From contig NZ_JAQGLJ010000045.1 of NCBI RefSeq assembly GCF_028292945.1, forward strand, positions 46,099 through 110,098: a stretch of 64,000 nt of DNA. Direction: 5' to 3'. Below are positions 16,704 to 27,200 of this stretch, piece after piece. A program made the position numbers and the translations under genes. The notes below the pieces were generated by a model that was not told the origin of the DNA, did no database searches, and was given only the letters and a program-made list of their open reading frames with translations. The stretch comes from Sphingomonas bacterium. Its GTDB lineage: Bacteria > Pseudomonadota > Alphaproteobacteria > Sphingomonadales > Sphingomonadaceae. The first letter of the stretch is position 1. Each line of letters starts with the position of its first letter.

Positions 16704-17186
16704 ATGGCCCGCCCCAAACCCCTCGTGTTCGACAAGCAGAAGATCGTCGCGGAGAACCGTCGTGCGCGGTTCGAATATTCGGTCGAGCAGGTGTTCGAGG
16801 CCGGCATCGCGCTGAAGGGTACGGAGGTCAAATCGCTGCGCTCCGGCCAGGGGTCGATCGCGGAATCCTATGCGGAGGTTCGCGGCGAGGAGGTGTGGCT
16901 GGTCAACGCCAACGTTCCCGAGTTCAGCCACGGCAACCGGTTCAACCACGAGGCCAAGCGCCCGCGCAAGCTGTTGCTGCACGAGCGCGAGGTCAACAAG
17001 CTGCATGGCGCGGTCGCGCGCGAGGGCATGACGCTGGTACCGCTGTCGGTCTATTTCAACGCCCGTGGCCGCGCGAAGGTTGAGCTGGCGCTCGCCAAGG
17101 GTCGCAAGGACCATGACAAGCGCGAACACATCAAGGAGCGCGAGTGGAAGAAGGAGGCCGGACGGCTGCTGCGCGACAAGGGATGA
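16704..17186 (+). CDS. smpB: SsrA-binding protein SmpB
   Basis: Binds tmRNA and delivers it to stalled ribosomes for trans-translation. The 160-residue protein has the OB-fold core ([22 protein letters not shown], shown here as [12 protein letters not shown], and KLLLHEREV), and the basic C-terminal tail ([12 protein letters not shown]) that enters the mRNA channel. No tmRNA gene is seen in the window. Its stop overlaps a possible alternative start of cckA (ATGA at 17183). The preceding 234 bp to dapA hold no gene I can support. Confidence 0.96.
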   Translation: MARPKPLVFDKQKIVAENRRARFEYSVEQVFEAGIALKGTEVKSLRSGQGSIAESYAEVRGEEVWLVNANVPEFSHGNRFNHEAKRPRKLLLHEREVNKLHGAVAREGMTLVPLSVYFNARGRAKVELALAKGRKDHDKREHIKEREWKKEAGRLLRDKG

Positions 17187-17263
17187 GAATCGATCGACCA
17201 TCGTCGACCGCCGCCGCGCCAGCTGCTCTTGACCAGCACCCGCACCTCGCCCGAAGCAGCGCC

Positions 17264-19645
17264 ATGGCCACTGCCCCGATCCCGACGCCCCTGACGCCCA
17301 CACGCACCGCCGCGCTCGTTGCCGTTGCCGCCGGCCTGCTGGCCGCGTTGCTCGCCTTGTGGGCGATTGACAGCGCGGCGATCGCCGCCGGGTTCCTAGC
17401 TGCGGCGCTGATCATCGCCGGAGCCGCCGCAGCTTATCGTCTGCTCGCGCCTGCCGCGCCTGCCGCGCCTTCCGATACCGATTGGACCCTGGCGCGCAGT
17501 CTCGTCGCCGCGAGCGACGACGCGGTCGCGGTGACCGACCGCGCGGGCCGCCTGGTGTGCGCCAACGACGCATTTCAATCACTGTTCCGGGGTTTCCCCA
17601 CGCCGCCGGGCCTGCCGCTCGACGATGCGGGCGTCGCCGCGCTTGGTGCCGCCGGGCGCGCGGCGTGGCGTGACGGGGAGGGCAGGGCCGACCGGCTCCA
17701 GCTCGACGACCAGCGTCTGTCCGCGTCGGTCAGCCGGGCTGGCGCGGACGCCGATCTGCTCGTCTGGCGCTTTGCCACCGCCGTCGAACAGGACCTTGCC
17801 GGCACGCTCGCCACCCTGCTCGCGGGGCCGACGGGCGCGCAGCTCGGGCGCAATGGCGTCATGGCGGCGCTGATCGAGGCGGATGGCCGCGTCCGCGCCG
17901 CAAACCCGGTGCTCGCGCAACGCGCGCTCGGGCGCAGCGATGCGGAGCTGGTGGGGCGGGACTTCGCCCACCTCCTTATCACCGATAGTCGCGGGCTGGT
18001 CCGCTTCGAACGCGAGGGGCTGGAGGGCACGCCGTTGCGCGTCGTGCAGATCCCGTTCGCCGATGGTGACGACGGCCCGGTGCTGGTCGCGCTGCTGGAC
18101 GACGAGGACGGCACGCCCGCGATCGGCGCGTCGGCATCGGCGCATGTCCGATCGCTGGTCTCGCTCATGCCGTTCGGCATGGCGCTGGTCGATCGCGACG
18201 GCCGCTTCCTGCAGATGAATGACGCGTTCCTGCGCGCGGCACAGGTCGATGCGAGCGCGCCACCGCTCTATCCGGGCGACCTCGTCGTGCGCGAGGACAA
18301 GGGCGCGGTCGCTGATGCGGTGCGGCGGTTCGCGGGCGGCGCGACGCATTCCGCCGACATGGCGGTGCGGCTGAAGCACCACCCCGACGAACCCGTCGCC
18401 CTCACCATCGCTGGCGCACGCGGGCTGGGCGACGCGGCCGTGCTGCTCAGCCTCAAGGACAATAGCGAGGAGACGCGGCTGAAGCGCGAGGTGGCGCAGG
18501 CAACCAAGATGCAGGCGGTCGGCCAGCTCGCGGGCGGTGTCGCGCACGACTTCAACAACATCCTCACCGCCATCATCGGCCATTGCGACCTGATGCTGAT
18601 GCGTCACTCGCCCGGCGACAGCGACTATGACGACATCCAGCAGATCCGCGCCAACTCGAACCGCGCCGCCGCGTTGACCCGCCAGCTGCTCGCGTTCAGC
18701 CGGCAGCAGACCTTGCGTCCGCAGGTGCTGCAGCTGCCGGACGTCGTGTCGGAGGTGTCCAACCTGCTCAAGCGGCTGATGGGCGAGACGGTGCGTCTCG
18801 ACGTCCATCACGGCCGCAATCTGGGCGCCGTGCGCGCCGATCCCGGGCAGCTCGAACAGGTGGTCGTCAATCTCGCGGTCAATGCACGCGACTCCATTCT
18901 CGCCGCCAATCCCCGCGGTGGCGGTACGCTGACGATCCGGTCGGAGGCCGTCTCCACGGCGGAAGTCCGCGCGCTCGGCAACGACGTGCTGCCGCCCGCC
19001 GACTATACCGCGCTGATCGTCAGCGACACCGGGGGTGGCATCGCGCCCGAGATCATCGGCAAGATCTTCGAGCCGTTCTTCTCGACCAAGGACAAGTTCA
19101 AGGGCACGGGCCTTGGGCTGTCGGTCGTGTACGGTATCGTTAAACAGTCCGGCGGCTGGATCTTTGCCGAATCACCGCCCGGCGAAGGCGCGCGCTTCAC
19201 CATCTATCTGCCCGTCCATGCGGCGGGACCGGTCGCGAGGGTGCCGACCCGCGCGCCCGCCAAGCCGGTCGAGACCTGGGGCACCGGCACCGTGTTGCTG
19301 GTCGAGGACGAGGACATGGTCCGCGCCGTCGCCGAGCGCGCGCTGACGCGGCAGGGGTACAGCGTGCTTACCGCCGAACATGGCGAGGCCGCGCTGGAGC
19401 TGTTGGAGACGAGCGGGCGACCGGACCTGCTGATCTCCGATGTGGTGATGCCGACGATGGACGGGCCGACGATGGTCGCCAAGGTTCGCGAGCGGTATCC
19501 CGACCTCCCCGTCATCTTCATGTCGGGCTATGCCGAGGAACAGCTGCGGCGCTCGATCGACCTCGACCAGGTCGCTTTCCTGCCCAAACCCTTTTCGGTG
19601 CAGCAGCTCGCGGAGGCTGCGCGCGACGCGCTGGCGCGCGTGTAA
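17264..19645 (+). CDS. cckA: CckA-type hybrid histidine kinase
   Basis: Hybrid sensor kinase of the alphaproteobacterial CckA family, which feeds phosphate through ChpT to CtrA and CpdR. Two membrane segments lie at residues ~14-36 and ~38-60, then PAS-like regions (ASDDAVAVTDRAGRLV; LMPFGMALVDRDGRFL), HisKA with GGVAHDFNNILTAIIGH (His428), HATPase with N-box VVNLAVNARD and G1 SDTGGGI, and a C-terminal receiver with phosphoacceptor LISDVVMPTMDGP (Asp726). Length 793 residues. The start is uncertain: ATG 17183 overlaps the smpB stop as ATGA and would add 27 residues; 17264 is closer to the membrane segment. Confidence 0.88.
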   Translation: MATAPIPTPLTPTRTAALVAVAAGLLAALLALWAIDSAAIAAGFLAAALIIAGAAAAYRLLAPAAPAAPSDTDWTLARSLVAASDDAVAVTDRAGRLVCANDAFQSLFRGFPTPPGLPLDDAGVAALGAAGRAAWRDGEGRADRLQLDDQRLSASVSRAGADADLLVWRFATAVEQDLAGTLATLLAGPTGAQLGRNGVMAALIEADGRVRAANPVLAQRALGRSDAELVGRDFAHLLITDSRGLVRFEREGLEGTPLRVVQIPFADGDDGPVLVALLDDEDGTPAIGASASAHVRSLVSLMPFGMALVDRDGRFLQMNDAFLRAAQVDASAPPLYPGDLVVREDKGAVADAVRRFAGGATHSADMAVRLKHHPDEPVALTIAGARGLGDAAVLLSLKDNSEETRLKREVAQATKMQAVGQLAGGVAHDFNNILTAIIGHCDLMLMRHSPGDSDYDDIQQIRANSNRAAALTRQLLAFSRQQTLRPQVLQLPDVVSEVSNLLKRLMGETVRLDVHHGRNLGAVRADPGQLEQVVVNLAVNARDSILAANPRGGGTLTIRSEAVSTAEVRALGNDVLPPADYTALIVSDTGGGIAPEIIGKIFEPFFSTKDKFKGTGLGLSVVYGIVKQSGGWIFAESPPGEGARFTIYLPVHAAGPVARVPTRAPAKPVETWGTGTVLLVEDEDMVRAVAERALTRQGYSVLTAEHGEAALELLETSGRPDLLISDVVMPTMDGPTMVAKVRERYPDLPVIFMSGYAEEQLRRSIDLDQVAFLPKPFSVQQLAEAARDALARV

Positions 19646-19688
19646 CAAGTCGCTGGCACACCTTGAAAATGCTGCTAGATGCGCGATC

Positions 19689-20039
19689 ATGACGGGGCCG
19701 CAACAGATCCTAATCGTCGAGGACGAACCGCTGATCGCGATGATGTTGGAGGACTTTCTCGATGTCCTCGACAAGCGCTCCGCCGGCATCGCCGACAACG
19801 TCGCGTCGGCCCTGGCCAGGATCGAGCAGGGCGGGATCGACGCCGCCATCCTCGACCTGAACCTGCGCGGCGGCGAAAAGAGCACGCCGATCGCGGAGGT
19901 GCTCGCGACCAAGGGAATTCCGTTCCTGTTCGCCACCGGCGGCAGCGACGACAGCGTCGACCCGCGCTTCCGCGATCGGCCGTGCCTGAGCAAGCCGTTC
20001 ACCATGGACGGTGTACAACAGGCGCTGGAGGCGCTCTGA
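19689..20039 (+). CDS. Single-domain response regulator
   Basis: Stand-alone receiver of 116 residues with no output domain. The acidic pocket (VEDEPL), the phosphoacceptor in AAILDLNLRGGE (Asp56), the switch Thr (FATGGSDDS) and the conserved Lys (CLSKPF) are all present, so it should be phosphorylatable. It sits 43 bp after cckA on the same strand, so it may take phosphate from CckA or act as a competing sink or diffusible signal. Position alone suggests this. The sequence after the Lys is not diagnostic of CpdR or DivK. Confidence 0.88.
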   Translation: MTGPQQILIVEDEPLIAMMLEDFLDVLDKRSAGIADNVASALARIEQGGIDAAILDLNLRGGEKSTPIAEVLATKGIPFLFATGGSDDSVDPRFRDRPCLSKPFTMDGVQQALEAL

Positions 20040-20064
20040 CCCTCCCGGCGATCGGGACCCTGCG

Positions 20065-20701
20065 TCACCGCAACAGGATAATGTCCCGCACGGCGCGGAC
20101 GCCCCCGGCTAGATCCGGGCGCAAGGTCACGATCCCGTTCCCGCGCCGAACGCTTCGCTGGCGTCGGTACTCTGGCGTCAGGCCGAACTCGCCCGCAAAT
20201 ACCACATCGTCGATCCAGTACGGGTCGCCAGCACCCGGTTGCAGCAGGAACAGGTGGATGTGCGCCGGATCGGTCCGCCCCGGATAGGGTCCGGGCTTGA
20301 TTGTCTCGACCCGATACCGGCCATCGGCTCCGGTATTCAGCCAGCCGCGCAGGCGACCAGGGGGCTCCAGTCGCTCTCGGAACCACCGTCGGCTACAACC
20401 CGGCGGCGTTGGTGTGGTGGACATAGGGCACGACTTGCCCGGCCGGTTGCCCTGCTATTGGCGCGGCGGATGACACCCTCCGGCACCAGTTGCTCACCCC
20501 GCTCTCTGCGTGGCGCGAGCATCAGCCTCGACCCCAAAGTGGCGGGATCGCGTTCCCACACCGCTTCACATCCTTCGCAGCCCGCAACCGGGCCGTCCAT
20601 CGGATGCGGCTCTGCTGCGCGGTGACCCGTTCATCGCACCCGGCCATCATCGCCGCGGGCCCGACCGCCAAGGCCGCCAGCACCGTGCGTCGCGACATCA
20701 T
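20065..20701 (-). pseudogene. Intradiol ring-cleavage dioxygenase-like gene, frameshifted
   Basis: Remnant of a secreted intradiol dioxygenase-like protein. It begins at 20701 with a twin-arginine/lipoprotein signal (SRRTVLAALAVG, then a Cys), changes frame to continue as CEAVWERDPATLGSRLMLAP with GEQLVPEGVI, then changes frame again for GRLRGWLNTGADGRYRVETI and TDPAHIHLFLL, the intradiol core with the HIH metal motif, ending at 20065. At least two frameshifts separate homologous blocks and the central Tyr-containing part is scrambled. A non-functional gene is the simplest reading. It accounts for most of the gap between the receiver gene and ilvD. Confidence 0.72.
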
Positions 20702-20820
20702 CACCCATGGCTTCCAACGGCCAGCTTGGCTGAACCTGGCATGGGGTCCGTGCAGTCGCAAAGACCGATCGGTGCGCAAGCTGCTTGCACAGACCTGCGG
20801 TCCCGCGACATAGCGCGCGC

Positions 20821-22539
20821 ATGTCCCGCTTCGATAAAGCCATGCTGCCCTCGCGCCACGTCAGCGTCGGTCCCGAGCGCGCCCCGCACCGCTCTTACTA
20901 CTATGCGATGGGCATCGCCGAAGAGGACATCGCCAAGCCCTTCGTCGCGCTCGCCAGCGCCGGCAACGACTCCGCTCCGTGCAACACCACGCTCGACGCG
21001 CAGGCCGACGCGGCGCGCGCGGGGGTGATCCAGGGCGGCGGCATGCCGCGGCGCTTCAACACCATCACCGTCACCGACGGCATCGCCATGGGCCATCAGG
21101 GCATGAAGGCGTCGCTGGTCAGCCGCGAGGTGATTGCGGACTCGGTCGAGCTGTCGGTGCGTGGGCACTGCTACGACGCGCTGGTCGGCTTCGCCGGGTG
21201 CGACAAGTCGCTGCCTGGCATGATGATGGCGATGCTGCGGCTCAACGTCCCGTCGATCTTCGTCTATGGCGGCTCGATCCTGCCGGGCCGGTTCGAGGGC
21301 CGGGACGTGACGGTGGTCGACGTGTTCGAGGCGGTCGGCCGGTTCGCGGCGGGAACATGCCCGCTGCAAGACCTCACCGCGCTGGAGAAGGTCGCGTGCC
21401 CCGGCGATGGCGCATGCGGGGGGCAATTCACCGCCAATACCATGGCCTGCGTCGGCGAGGCGATCGGATTGTCGTTGCCCAACAGCAACATGGTGCCCGC
21501 TCCTTACAGCTCGCGCGAGCAGATTGCGATCGCGGCCGGCGCACAGGTGATGGAGTTGGTGGCCGCGCAGCTGCGTCCCCGCGACATCTGCACCCGCGCT
21601 GCCTTCGAGAACGCCGCCCGCGTCGTCGCGGCGACCGGAGGTTCCACCAACGCCGCCCTCCACCTGCCGGCGATGGCCAACGAGGCGGGGATCGAGTTCG
21701 ACCTCCACGACGTCGCACGCGTTTTCAAGGAAACGCCGTATCTCGCTGATCTGAAACCCGGCGGGCAGTATGTCGCGCGTGACATGCACGAGGCGGGCGG
21801 CGTCTACATGCTGATGAAGACGATGCTCGCGGGCGGGCTGCTCGACGGCGACTGTCTCACCGTCACCGGCCGTACGCTGGGCGAGAACATCGACATGGTG
21901 ACGTGGAACCCCGATCAGAAGGTCATCTACGCCTGGGACGCGCCGATCACGCCGACCGGCGGCGTCGTCGGCCTGCGCGGCAGCCTTGCTCCGGATGGCG
22001 CTATCGTGAAGGTCGCCGGGATGCACCGCCTCCAGTTCGAAGGGCCGGCGCGCTGCTTCGACAGCGAGGAGGCGGCGTTCGCGGCGGTCGAGGCGCGCGA
22101 CATCGCCGAGGGCTGCGTCGTCGTGATCCGCTACGAAGGGCCAAAGGGCGGCCCGGGGATGCGCGAGATGCTGTCCACCACCGCCGCGCTGTACGGTCTG
22201 GGCATGGGCGAGAAGGTCGCGCTGGTCACCGATGGCCGCTTCTCCGGCGCAACGCGCGGTTTCTGCATCGGTCATGTCGGACCCGAAGCGGCGGACGGCG
22301 GACCCATTGCGCTGGTCGAAGACGGCGATCCGATCAGCATCGACGCGGAGGCGGGCACGATCGACCTGCTCGTCGACGACGCCGTGCTGGCGAAGCGCCG
22401 CGCGGACTGGCGTGCGCCGGACAATGGCTACGGCTCGGGCGCACTGTGGCGCTATGCGCGCACTGTCGGTCCAGCCTATGCAGGCGCGGTGACGCACCCC
22501 GGCGCGACGGCCGAGAGCCATGTCTATGCGGACATCTAG
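20821..22539 (+). CDS. ilvD: Dihydroxy-acid dehydratase
   Basis: Iron-sulfur dehydratase making 2-keto acids in valine, leucine and isoleucine synthesis. Signature motifs are clear: Cys in [22 protein letters not shown], and [18 protein letters not shown], giving the Fe-S ligands, then [12 protein letters not shown] near the C-terminus. Length 572 residues matches the family. ATG 20821 starts the conserved region. The following small lipoprotein gene starts inside its last 20 bases. Confidence 0.95.
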   Translation: MSRFDKAMLPSRHVSVGPERAPHRSYYYAMGIAEEDIAKPFVALASAGNDSAPCNTTLDAQADAARAGVIQGGGMPRRFNTITVTDGIAMGHQGMKASLVSREVIADSVELSVRGHCYDALVGFAGCDKSLPGMMMAMLRLNVPSIFVYGGSILPGRFEGRDVTVVDVFEAVGRFAAGTCPLQDLTALEKVACPGDGACGGQFTANTMACVGEAIGLSLPNSNMVPAPYSSREQIAIAAGAQVMELVAAQLRPRDICTRAAFENAARVVAATGGSTNAALHLPAMANEAGIEFDLHDVARVFKETPYLADLKPGGQYVARDMHEAGGVYMLMKTMLAGGLLDGDCLTVTGRTLGENIDMVTWNPDQKVIYAWDAPITPTGGVVGLRGSLAPDGAIVKVAGMHRLQFEGPARCFDSEEAAFAAVEARDIAEGCVVVIRYEGPKGGPGMREMLSTTAALYGLGMGEKVALVTDGRFSGATRGFCIGHVGPEAADGGPIALVEDGDPISIDAEAGTIDLLVDDAVLAKRRADWRAPDNGYGSGALWRYARTVGPAYAGAVTHPGATAESHVYADI

Positions 22540-22879
22540 TGCCGCGCTGCTGCTCGCGCTCGCCGCCTGCGCCGAAAGCCAGCAGGAGGAGAGCCGCGCC
22601 GCCGAGCAACGCGCCGTCGAGGCCGCGCCCAAATTCTTTTGCGCACAGGGCGAGGCCGAGCTGCTGGCTGAATGTACCGCGGAACGCGCCCGGACCGCGC
22701 AAGGTCGAGTGACAACAATCCGCCACCCGGATGGACATTTCCGTCGCCTGCTGGTCTCCGACGACGGTACTCAAGTCACGGCCGCCGATGGCGCGGACCC
22801 GGTCAGCGCGACCCGCACGGGTGACCAGATCGAGATCGTCGTCGGCAACGACCGCTACCGGCTGCCGACCACTCGCTGA
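22520..22879 (+). CDS. Small putative lipoprotein
   Basis: 119 residues with a lipoprotein signal ([12 protein letters not shown]) and a mature part of about 100 residues that is polar with two further Cys ([15 protein letters not shown]), possibly a disulfide. The C-terminal [18 protein letters not shown] looks like a beta strand pair. Alternative ATG at 22526. It overlaps ilvD by 20 bp and the next gene by one base (TGATG), so translation is likely coupled. Family not recognised. Confidence 0.75.
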   Translation: MSMRTSSAALLLALAACAESQQEESRAAEQRAVEAAPKFFCAQGEAELLAECTAERARTAQGRVTTIRHPDGHFRRLLVSDDGTQVTAADGADPVSATRTGDQIEIVVGNDRYRLPTTR

Positions 22880-24258
22880 TGCTGCCGATCGACGGTCAGC
22901 CGATCCTCACCGCCGCCCAGATGCGAGCGGCGGAGGAAAGAGCGGCACCCACGCCCGAGGCGATGTACGCGCTGATGGAGCGGGCAGGGGCAGGCGTCGC
23001 GGACGCGGTTCGCCGCCTTGCGACAGGAGCCGAGGTGCTGGTCCTGTGCGGCCCCGGCAACAACGGCGGCGACGGCTTTGTCGCCGCGCGGATGCTCGCG
23101 GAGGCCGGACACCCGGTCCGCGTTGCGACGACCGGCAAACCAGTGTCCGACCTCGCGCGCCTGGCGCGGCAGGGCTGGACGGGGCCCAGCGAAGACTTAG
23201 TGACGGCCGGTCCAGCGACCGTCGTTGTGGACGCCTTGTTCGGAACCGGGCTGTCGCGCCCGCTGGACGGAAAAATAAGCGAAGCGCTGCATCGCCTGGT
23301 GCGTGCGGCACATCTTGGCATCGCCGTCGATCTGCCGAGTGGCCTTGCCACAGACTCAGGCGCGTACCGGACGGACCCGCCGACCTTCGACATCACGCTT
23401 GCGCTCGGCGCGCTCAAGCCGGCGCACGTCCTGTTCCCGGCAGCCGATCGCTGCGGCGCAGTGCGCATCCTTACGCTCGGTTTTGAGGTCGCCAGCGATC
23501 TGACGGTGCTGACGCGCCCGGCCTTCCTCAGTCCTGGCTGGGACGCGCACAAGTTTCGCGCCCTCGTCGCCGTGATCGCGGGCGTGATGCCGGGTGCCGG
23601 TGCGCTCGCGGCCACCGCCGCCGCGCGGGCAGGTGCCGGCTATGTCCTGTGTCTCGGCGGCGCGACCGACCGCGTCCCGCACGCGCTGGTTCGCCGCCGC
23701 TGGGCTGCGGACGCGCTTGCGGACGAGCGGATCGATGCCATCCTGATAGGACCTGGTCTGGGCCGCGACGACACCGCCCACGAGAAGCTTGCCGCTGCTC
23801 TCGCCAGTCATCACCCATTGGTGCTCGACGGTGATGCGCTGGCGCTGGTCACGCCCGCGCAGCTCGCCGCGCGGCGCGCGACGACCATTCTGACGCCGCA
23901 TGGCGGCGAGTTCCATCGACTGTTCGGACCAGGCGACGGGAGCCGCGTCGATCGCGCCCGCGCCGCCGCGAAGGCGAGCGATGCCACCGTGGTACTTAAA
24001 GGCGCAGACACGGTGATCGCGAGACCCGATGGCGTCACCCTTGTCGCACCCGCAGGTCCGTCCTGGCTGGCCACGGCAGGCACCGGCGATGTGCTCGCTG
24101 GGGTCGTCGCTGCCCGCCTGGCGGTCGGCGCGCTTCCCGATCGGGCCGCGGCGGAAGCCGTGTGGCTTCACGCAGAGGCGGCACGTCGCGCGGGTCCGGC
24201 CTTCATCGCCGACGATCTTGCACAACTGCTTCCCGCCGCGATTGCAGCATGTCGCTGA
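22879..24258 (+). CDS. nnr: Bifunctional NAD(P)H-hydrate epimerase/dehydratase
   Basis: Repairs hydrated NAD(P)H. The N-terminal YjeF_N epimerase (residues ~1-210) has GPGNNGGDGFVAAR and the catalytic Asp region VVDALFGTGLSRPL. The C-terminal YjeF_C dehydratase, a ribokinase-like fold (~220-459), has IGPGLGRDD, LTPHGGEFHRLFG and ATAGTGDVLAGVV. Length 459 residues is slightly shorter than E. coli Nnr but complete. It overlaps its neighbours on both sides. Confidence 0.94.
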   Translation: MLPIDGQPILTAAQMRAAEERAAPTPEAMYALMERAGAGVADAVRRLATGAEVLVLCGPGNNGGDGFVAARMLAEAGHPVRVATTGKPVSDLARLARQGWTGPSEDLVTAGPATVVVDALFGTGLSRPLDGKISEALHRLVRAAHLGIAVDLPSGLATDSGAYRTDPPTFDITLALGALKPAHVLFPAADRCGAVRILTLGFEVASDLTVLTRPAFLSPGWDAHKFRALVAVIAGVMPGAGALAATAAARAGAGYVLCLGGATDRVPHALVRRRWAADALADERIDAILIGPGLGRDDTAHEKLAAALASHHPLVLDGDALALVTPAQLAARRATTILTPHGGEFHRLFGPGDGSRVDRARAAAKASDATVVLKGADTVIARPDGVTLVAPAGPSWLATAGTGDVLAGVVAARLAVGALPDRAAAEAVWLHAEAARRAGPAFIADDLAQLLPAAIAACR

Positions 24259-25433
24259 TCGTCCGTGTCGCCGGACGCGGCGAGGGCGTCACCGCCGACG
24301 GCCGTCACGTCGCCCTGGCGGCCCCAGGCGATACGTTGACCAATGCGGGCGAGGTCATCCCCGGCCCGCACCATCAGCTGCCGCCATGCCGTCACTTCCC
24401 CGAATGCGGCGGGTGCCAGCTCCAGCATCTCGACGACGTCAGCTACGCGACCTTCATCGCCGACCGCATCGCCGGCGCCCTCGCCGCGCAGGGGCTGACG
24501 ACCGAGATCAGGCCGACGCTGCTCTCCCCGCCACGCACCCGCCGTCGCGCGACGCTGCATGCGGAGGGCAGGGGTGGGCGTGTCCAGCTCGGCTTCACCG
24601 CGCAGGCAAGTCACGCGATCGTGGACATGCACGAATGCCACATCCTCCACCCCCAGCTGTTCGCGCTCGTCGCGCCGCTCCGCAAGCTGCTCGCACGGCT
24701 CGGGCTCAAGCGCCGCGCCGACGTTCACCTGACGCTGTCGGCTCAGGGGCCGGACCTGCTGATCACCGGACTGACCGCCGATGGTCTCGCCGCCGCCGAG
24801 GCGATCACCGCCTTTGCGCAGGCACATAAACTCGCGCGCGTGTCGCTGGACGATGGCCTTGGTCCGGAGACCCGCTGGGAGCCGCAGCCGGTGACGATCG
24901 CCCTGAGTGGCACGCCGGTGCCGCTGCCGCCCGCGGCGTTCCTGCAGGCAACGGCCGAAGGCGAAGCGGCGCTGGTCGCGGCCGTGCGAGAGGCGACCGG
25001 CGGCGCGGCCACGATTGCCGACCTGTTCGCGGGGCTCGGCACGTTTGCTCTTGCGCTGCCGGGCCGCGTCTACGCCGCTGAGGGCGCGCGCGACGTGGTC
25101 CTCGCGCTCAAGGCGGCGGCCGCCCAGCGCCCGATCTTCACCGAGCATCGCGACCTGTTCCGCCGCCCGCTCACGTCTGCCGAGCTCGACCGCTTCGATG
25201 CAGTGGTGATCGACCCACCACGCGCCGGCGCGCGTGAACAGGTCGCTCAGCTCGCCGCCAGCAGGGTCGCGCGCCTCGCATACGTTTCGTGCAATCCCAG
25301 CAGTTTCGCCCGCGACGCGAAGACGCTATGCGAGAATGGCTGGCGGCTGGATTGGGTTCAGCCAGTCGGGCAGTTCCGCTGGTCCACCCATGTTGAGCTG
25401 GCGGCGCGGTTCAGCAGACAGCCGTCACCCTGA
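24249..25433 (+). CDS. RumA/TrmA-type RNA uracil-C5 methyltransferase
   Basis: 394-residue SAM-dependent RNA methyltransferase expected to make 5-methyluridine in rRNA or tRNA. N-terminal Cys set CRHFPECGGCQ with a further Cys in HECHI would hold a 4Fe-4S cluster. The SAM motif ADLFAGLGTFAL, DPPRAGAREQ and the catalytic cysteine in YVSCNPSSFARD (Cys348) are intact. ATG 24249 overlaps the nnr stop by ten bases. The stop codon lies within a palindromic repeat. Which RNA position is modified cannot be told from sequence alone. Confidence 0.9.
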   Translation: MSLIVRVAGRGEGVTADGRHVALAAPGDTLTNAGEVIPGPHHQLPPCRHFPECGGCQLQHLDDVSYATFIADRIAGALAAQGLTTEIRPTLLSPPRTRRRATLHAEGRGGRVQLGFTAQASHAIVDMHECHILHPQLFALVAPLRKLLARLGLKRRADVHLTLSAQGPDLLITGLTADGLAAAEAITAFAQAHKLARVSLDDGLGPETRWEPQPVTIALSGTPVPLPPAAFLQATAEGEAALVAAVREATGGAATIADLFAGLGTFALALPGRVYAAEGARDVVLALKAAAAQRPIFTEHRDLFRRPLTSAELDRFDAVVIDPPRAGAREQVAQLAASRVARLAYVSCNPSSFARDAKTLCENGWRLDWVQPVGQFRWSTHVELAARFSRQPSP

Positions 25434-25518
25434 ACTTGTTTCAGGGTCCATGCGCACCGCCAGCGACGCAGCCTGGCGTAGCTGTCGCGCATGGATGCTG
25501 AAACAACTTCAGGGTGAC
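25424..25518. repeat. Palindromic repeat, family A copy 1
   Basis: Two arms facing each other (25424-25454 and 25487-25518). Each arm begins GTCACCCTGAA and itself contains a small hairpin: CCCTGAACTTGTTTCAGGG on the left, and a mirror version ending ATGGATGCTGAAACAACTT on the right. Both flanking convergent genes end on the TGA in GTCACCCTGA, one per arm. A second copy is at 27201-27288. Confidence 0.85.
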
Positions 25519-26261
25519 GGAGGTGGGTAATCCGCCTTCACAAAGAACAGCCCGTCGGGCGGCGCGTTCAGTCCCAGCGCCGCGCGATCCCGTGCCGCCA
25601 GCGCGGCGGCCATGTCGGCGACGGCCCAGCGTCCCATCCCGACCAGCGCCAGGCACCCGACCATCGAGCGGACCTGATGGTGCAGGAACGACCGCGCGGA
25701 GGCCGCGACCGTGATGCGGTCGTCGACTCGCGTCACGACCAGCCGGTCGAGCGTCCGCACCGGGCTGTCCGCCTGACAATGGACCGAGCGAAAGGTCGTG
25801 AAGTCGTGCCGCCCCACCAGCACCGCCGCCGCTGCCGCCATCGCCTCCACGTCGAGCGGCTGCGGCACCCGCCACGCCAGTCCTCGCTCCCATGTCAGCG
25901 GGGCGCGCCTGTTTGCAACAATATAGCGGTAGTATCGCGCACGGCATGAGAACCGTGCATGCCAGTCGTCCGCTGCCACCTCGCACGCGGTCACCGCCAC
26001 GGGCGCAGGTCGCACGCGCGCGTTCAGCGCCTCCATCAGGCGAAACGGCGCAATGTCCTTGGTGAGATCGACATGTGCCCGCATCGCCAGCGCATGCACC
26101 CCCGCGTCGGTCCGCCCCGCCGCGTGCACCGTCGCCGCTTCGCCGGTGACCGCGAACGCCGCTTCCTCCAACGAGCGTTGGACGGAAGGCCCGCTCGATT
26201 GCCGCTGCCAGCCCTGAAAGGGGCGGCCGTCATATTCGACCGTCAACGCAAACCGCGTCAA
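25509..26261 (-). CDS. truA: tRNA pseudouridine synthase A
   Basis: Makes pseudouridine at positions 38-40 of the tRNA anticodon stem-loop. The catalytic Asp is in [12 protein letters not shown] (Asp52), with [12 protein letters not shown] and [13 protein letters not shown] typical of TruA. 250 residues. The start is TTG at 26261, overlapping the fmt stop (TTGA). Its last codons and stop lie in the palindromic repeat, giving a PPPSP tail. Confidence 0.94.
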   Translation of the reverse strand: MTRFALTVEYDGRPFQGWQRQSSGPSVQRSLEEAAFAVTGEAATVHAAGRTDAGVHALAMRAHVDLTKDIAPFRLMEALNARVRPAPVAVTACEVAADDWHARFSCRARYYRYIVANRRAPLTWERGLAWRVPQPLDVEAMAAAAAVLVGRHDFTTFRSVHCQADSPVRTLDRLVVTRVDDRITVAASARSFLHHQVRSMVGCLALVGMGRWAVADMAAALAARDRAALGLNAPPDGLFFVKADYPPPSP

Positions 26262-27169
26262 AGCCGCGTCCCGGTGGGAACGGGAAAGCCCCGCAGCAAT
26301 TCCTCGGCCGTGGTCACGCCGCGTCCGGCGCGTTGCACCAGCGTCGGCCTGATCGCGCCGTCTCCGCATGCGATCGTCAGCCGGTCGTCGACGCTGAAGC
26401 CCTCGCCGCCGGGAAAGCTGAAGGGGAGCACCGTCGCCGCCAGCACCTTGACCCGCTCGCCCGCGACCTCGAACCACGCCCCGGGCGCGGGGTTCATCGC
26501 CCGCACCAGCCGCTCGACCTCAACGGCCGGTCGCGACCAGTCGATCCGCGCCTCCGCCTTGTCGATCTTCGCCGCATAGGTGATCCCCTCGGCCGGCTGC
26601 GGCAGCGCTCCCCTTGCGTCGAGCGTCGCGAGCGTCTCGGTCATCAGCGCGGCGCCCAACCGCGCGAGTTCGTCGGTCAGCTCGCCCGCGGTCTTTCTGC
26701 CGATGGCCACCCTTCCGTCGAGCAGCACCGGCCCGGTATCCAGCCCCGCCTCCATCCGCATGATGCAAACGCCGGTCTCGTCGTCCCCCGCCAGGATCGC
26801 GCGCTGGACTGGCGCCGCGCCCCGCCAGCGCGGCAGCAGCGAGCCGTGGACGTTCAGGCAGCCGCGTTCCGGCGCATCAAGCACCGCTTGCGGCAGGATC
26901 AGGCCATAGGCGGCGACCACCGCCACGTCGGCATCGAGCGCCGCGAACGCCGCCTGCTCCTCCGCACCGCGCAGGCGAACGGGGCTGCGCACCGGGATGC
27001 CAAGTTCCTCGGCACGGCGCTGCACGGGGGAGGGGACCAGCTCGCGCCCGCGCCGCCCGCCCGGTCGCGGTGGCTGCGTGTAGGCTGCCACCACGTCGTG
27101 CCCGGCCGCGACCAGCGCGTCGAGCGTCGGCACCGCGAACGCCGGCGTACCCATGAAGATGATCCGCAT
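26258..27169 (-). CDS. fmt: Methionyl-tRNA formyltransferase
   Basis: Formylates initiator Met-tRNA using 10-formyl-THF. The N-terminal Rossmann domain starts [16 protein letters not shown]. The catalytic loop [19 protein letters not shown] carries the essential Asn and His, and the OB-fold C-terminal domain binds tRNA. 303 residues. ATG 27169 is used; GTG 27175 would add two residues. It overlaps truA, and def, the matching deformylase, is less than 1 kb away on the opposite strand. Confidence 0.95.
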   Translation of the reverse strand: MRIIFMGTPAFAVPTLDALVAAGHDVVAAYTQPPRPGGRRGRELVPSPVQRRAEELGIPVRSPVRLRGAEEQAAFAALDADVAVVAAYGLILPQAVLDAPERGCLNVHGSLLPRWRGAAPVQRAILAGDDETGVCIMRMEAGLDTGPVLLDGRVAIGRKTAGELTDELARLGAALMTETLATLDARGALPQPAEGITYAAKIDKAEARIDWSRPAVEVERLVRAMNPAPGAWFEVAGERVKVLAATVLPFSFPGGEGFSVDDRLTIACGDGAIRPTLVQRAGRGVTTAEELLRGFPVPTGTRL

Positions 27170-27200
27170 GGACACCCTTCACCATATTAGTGATGCCTTC

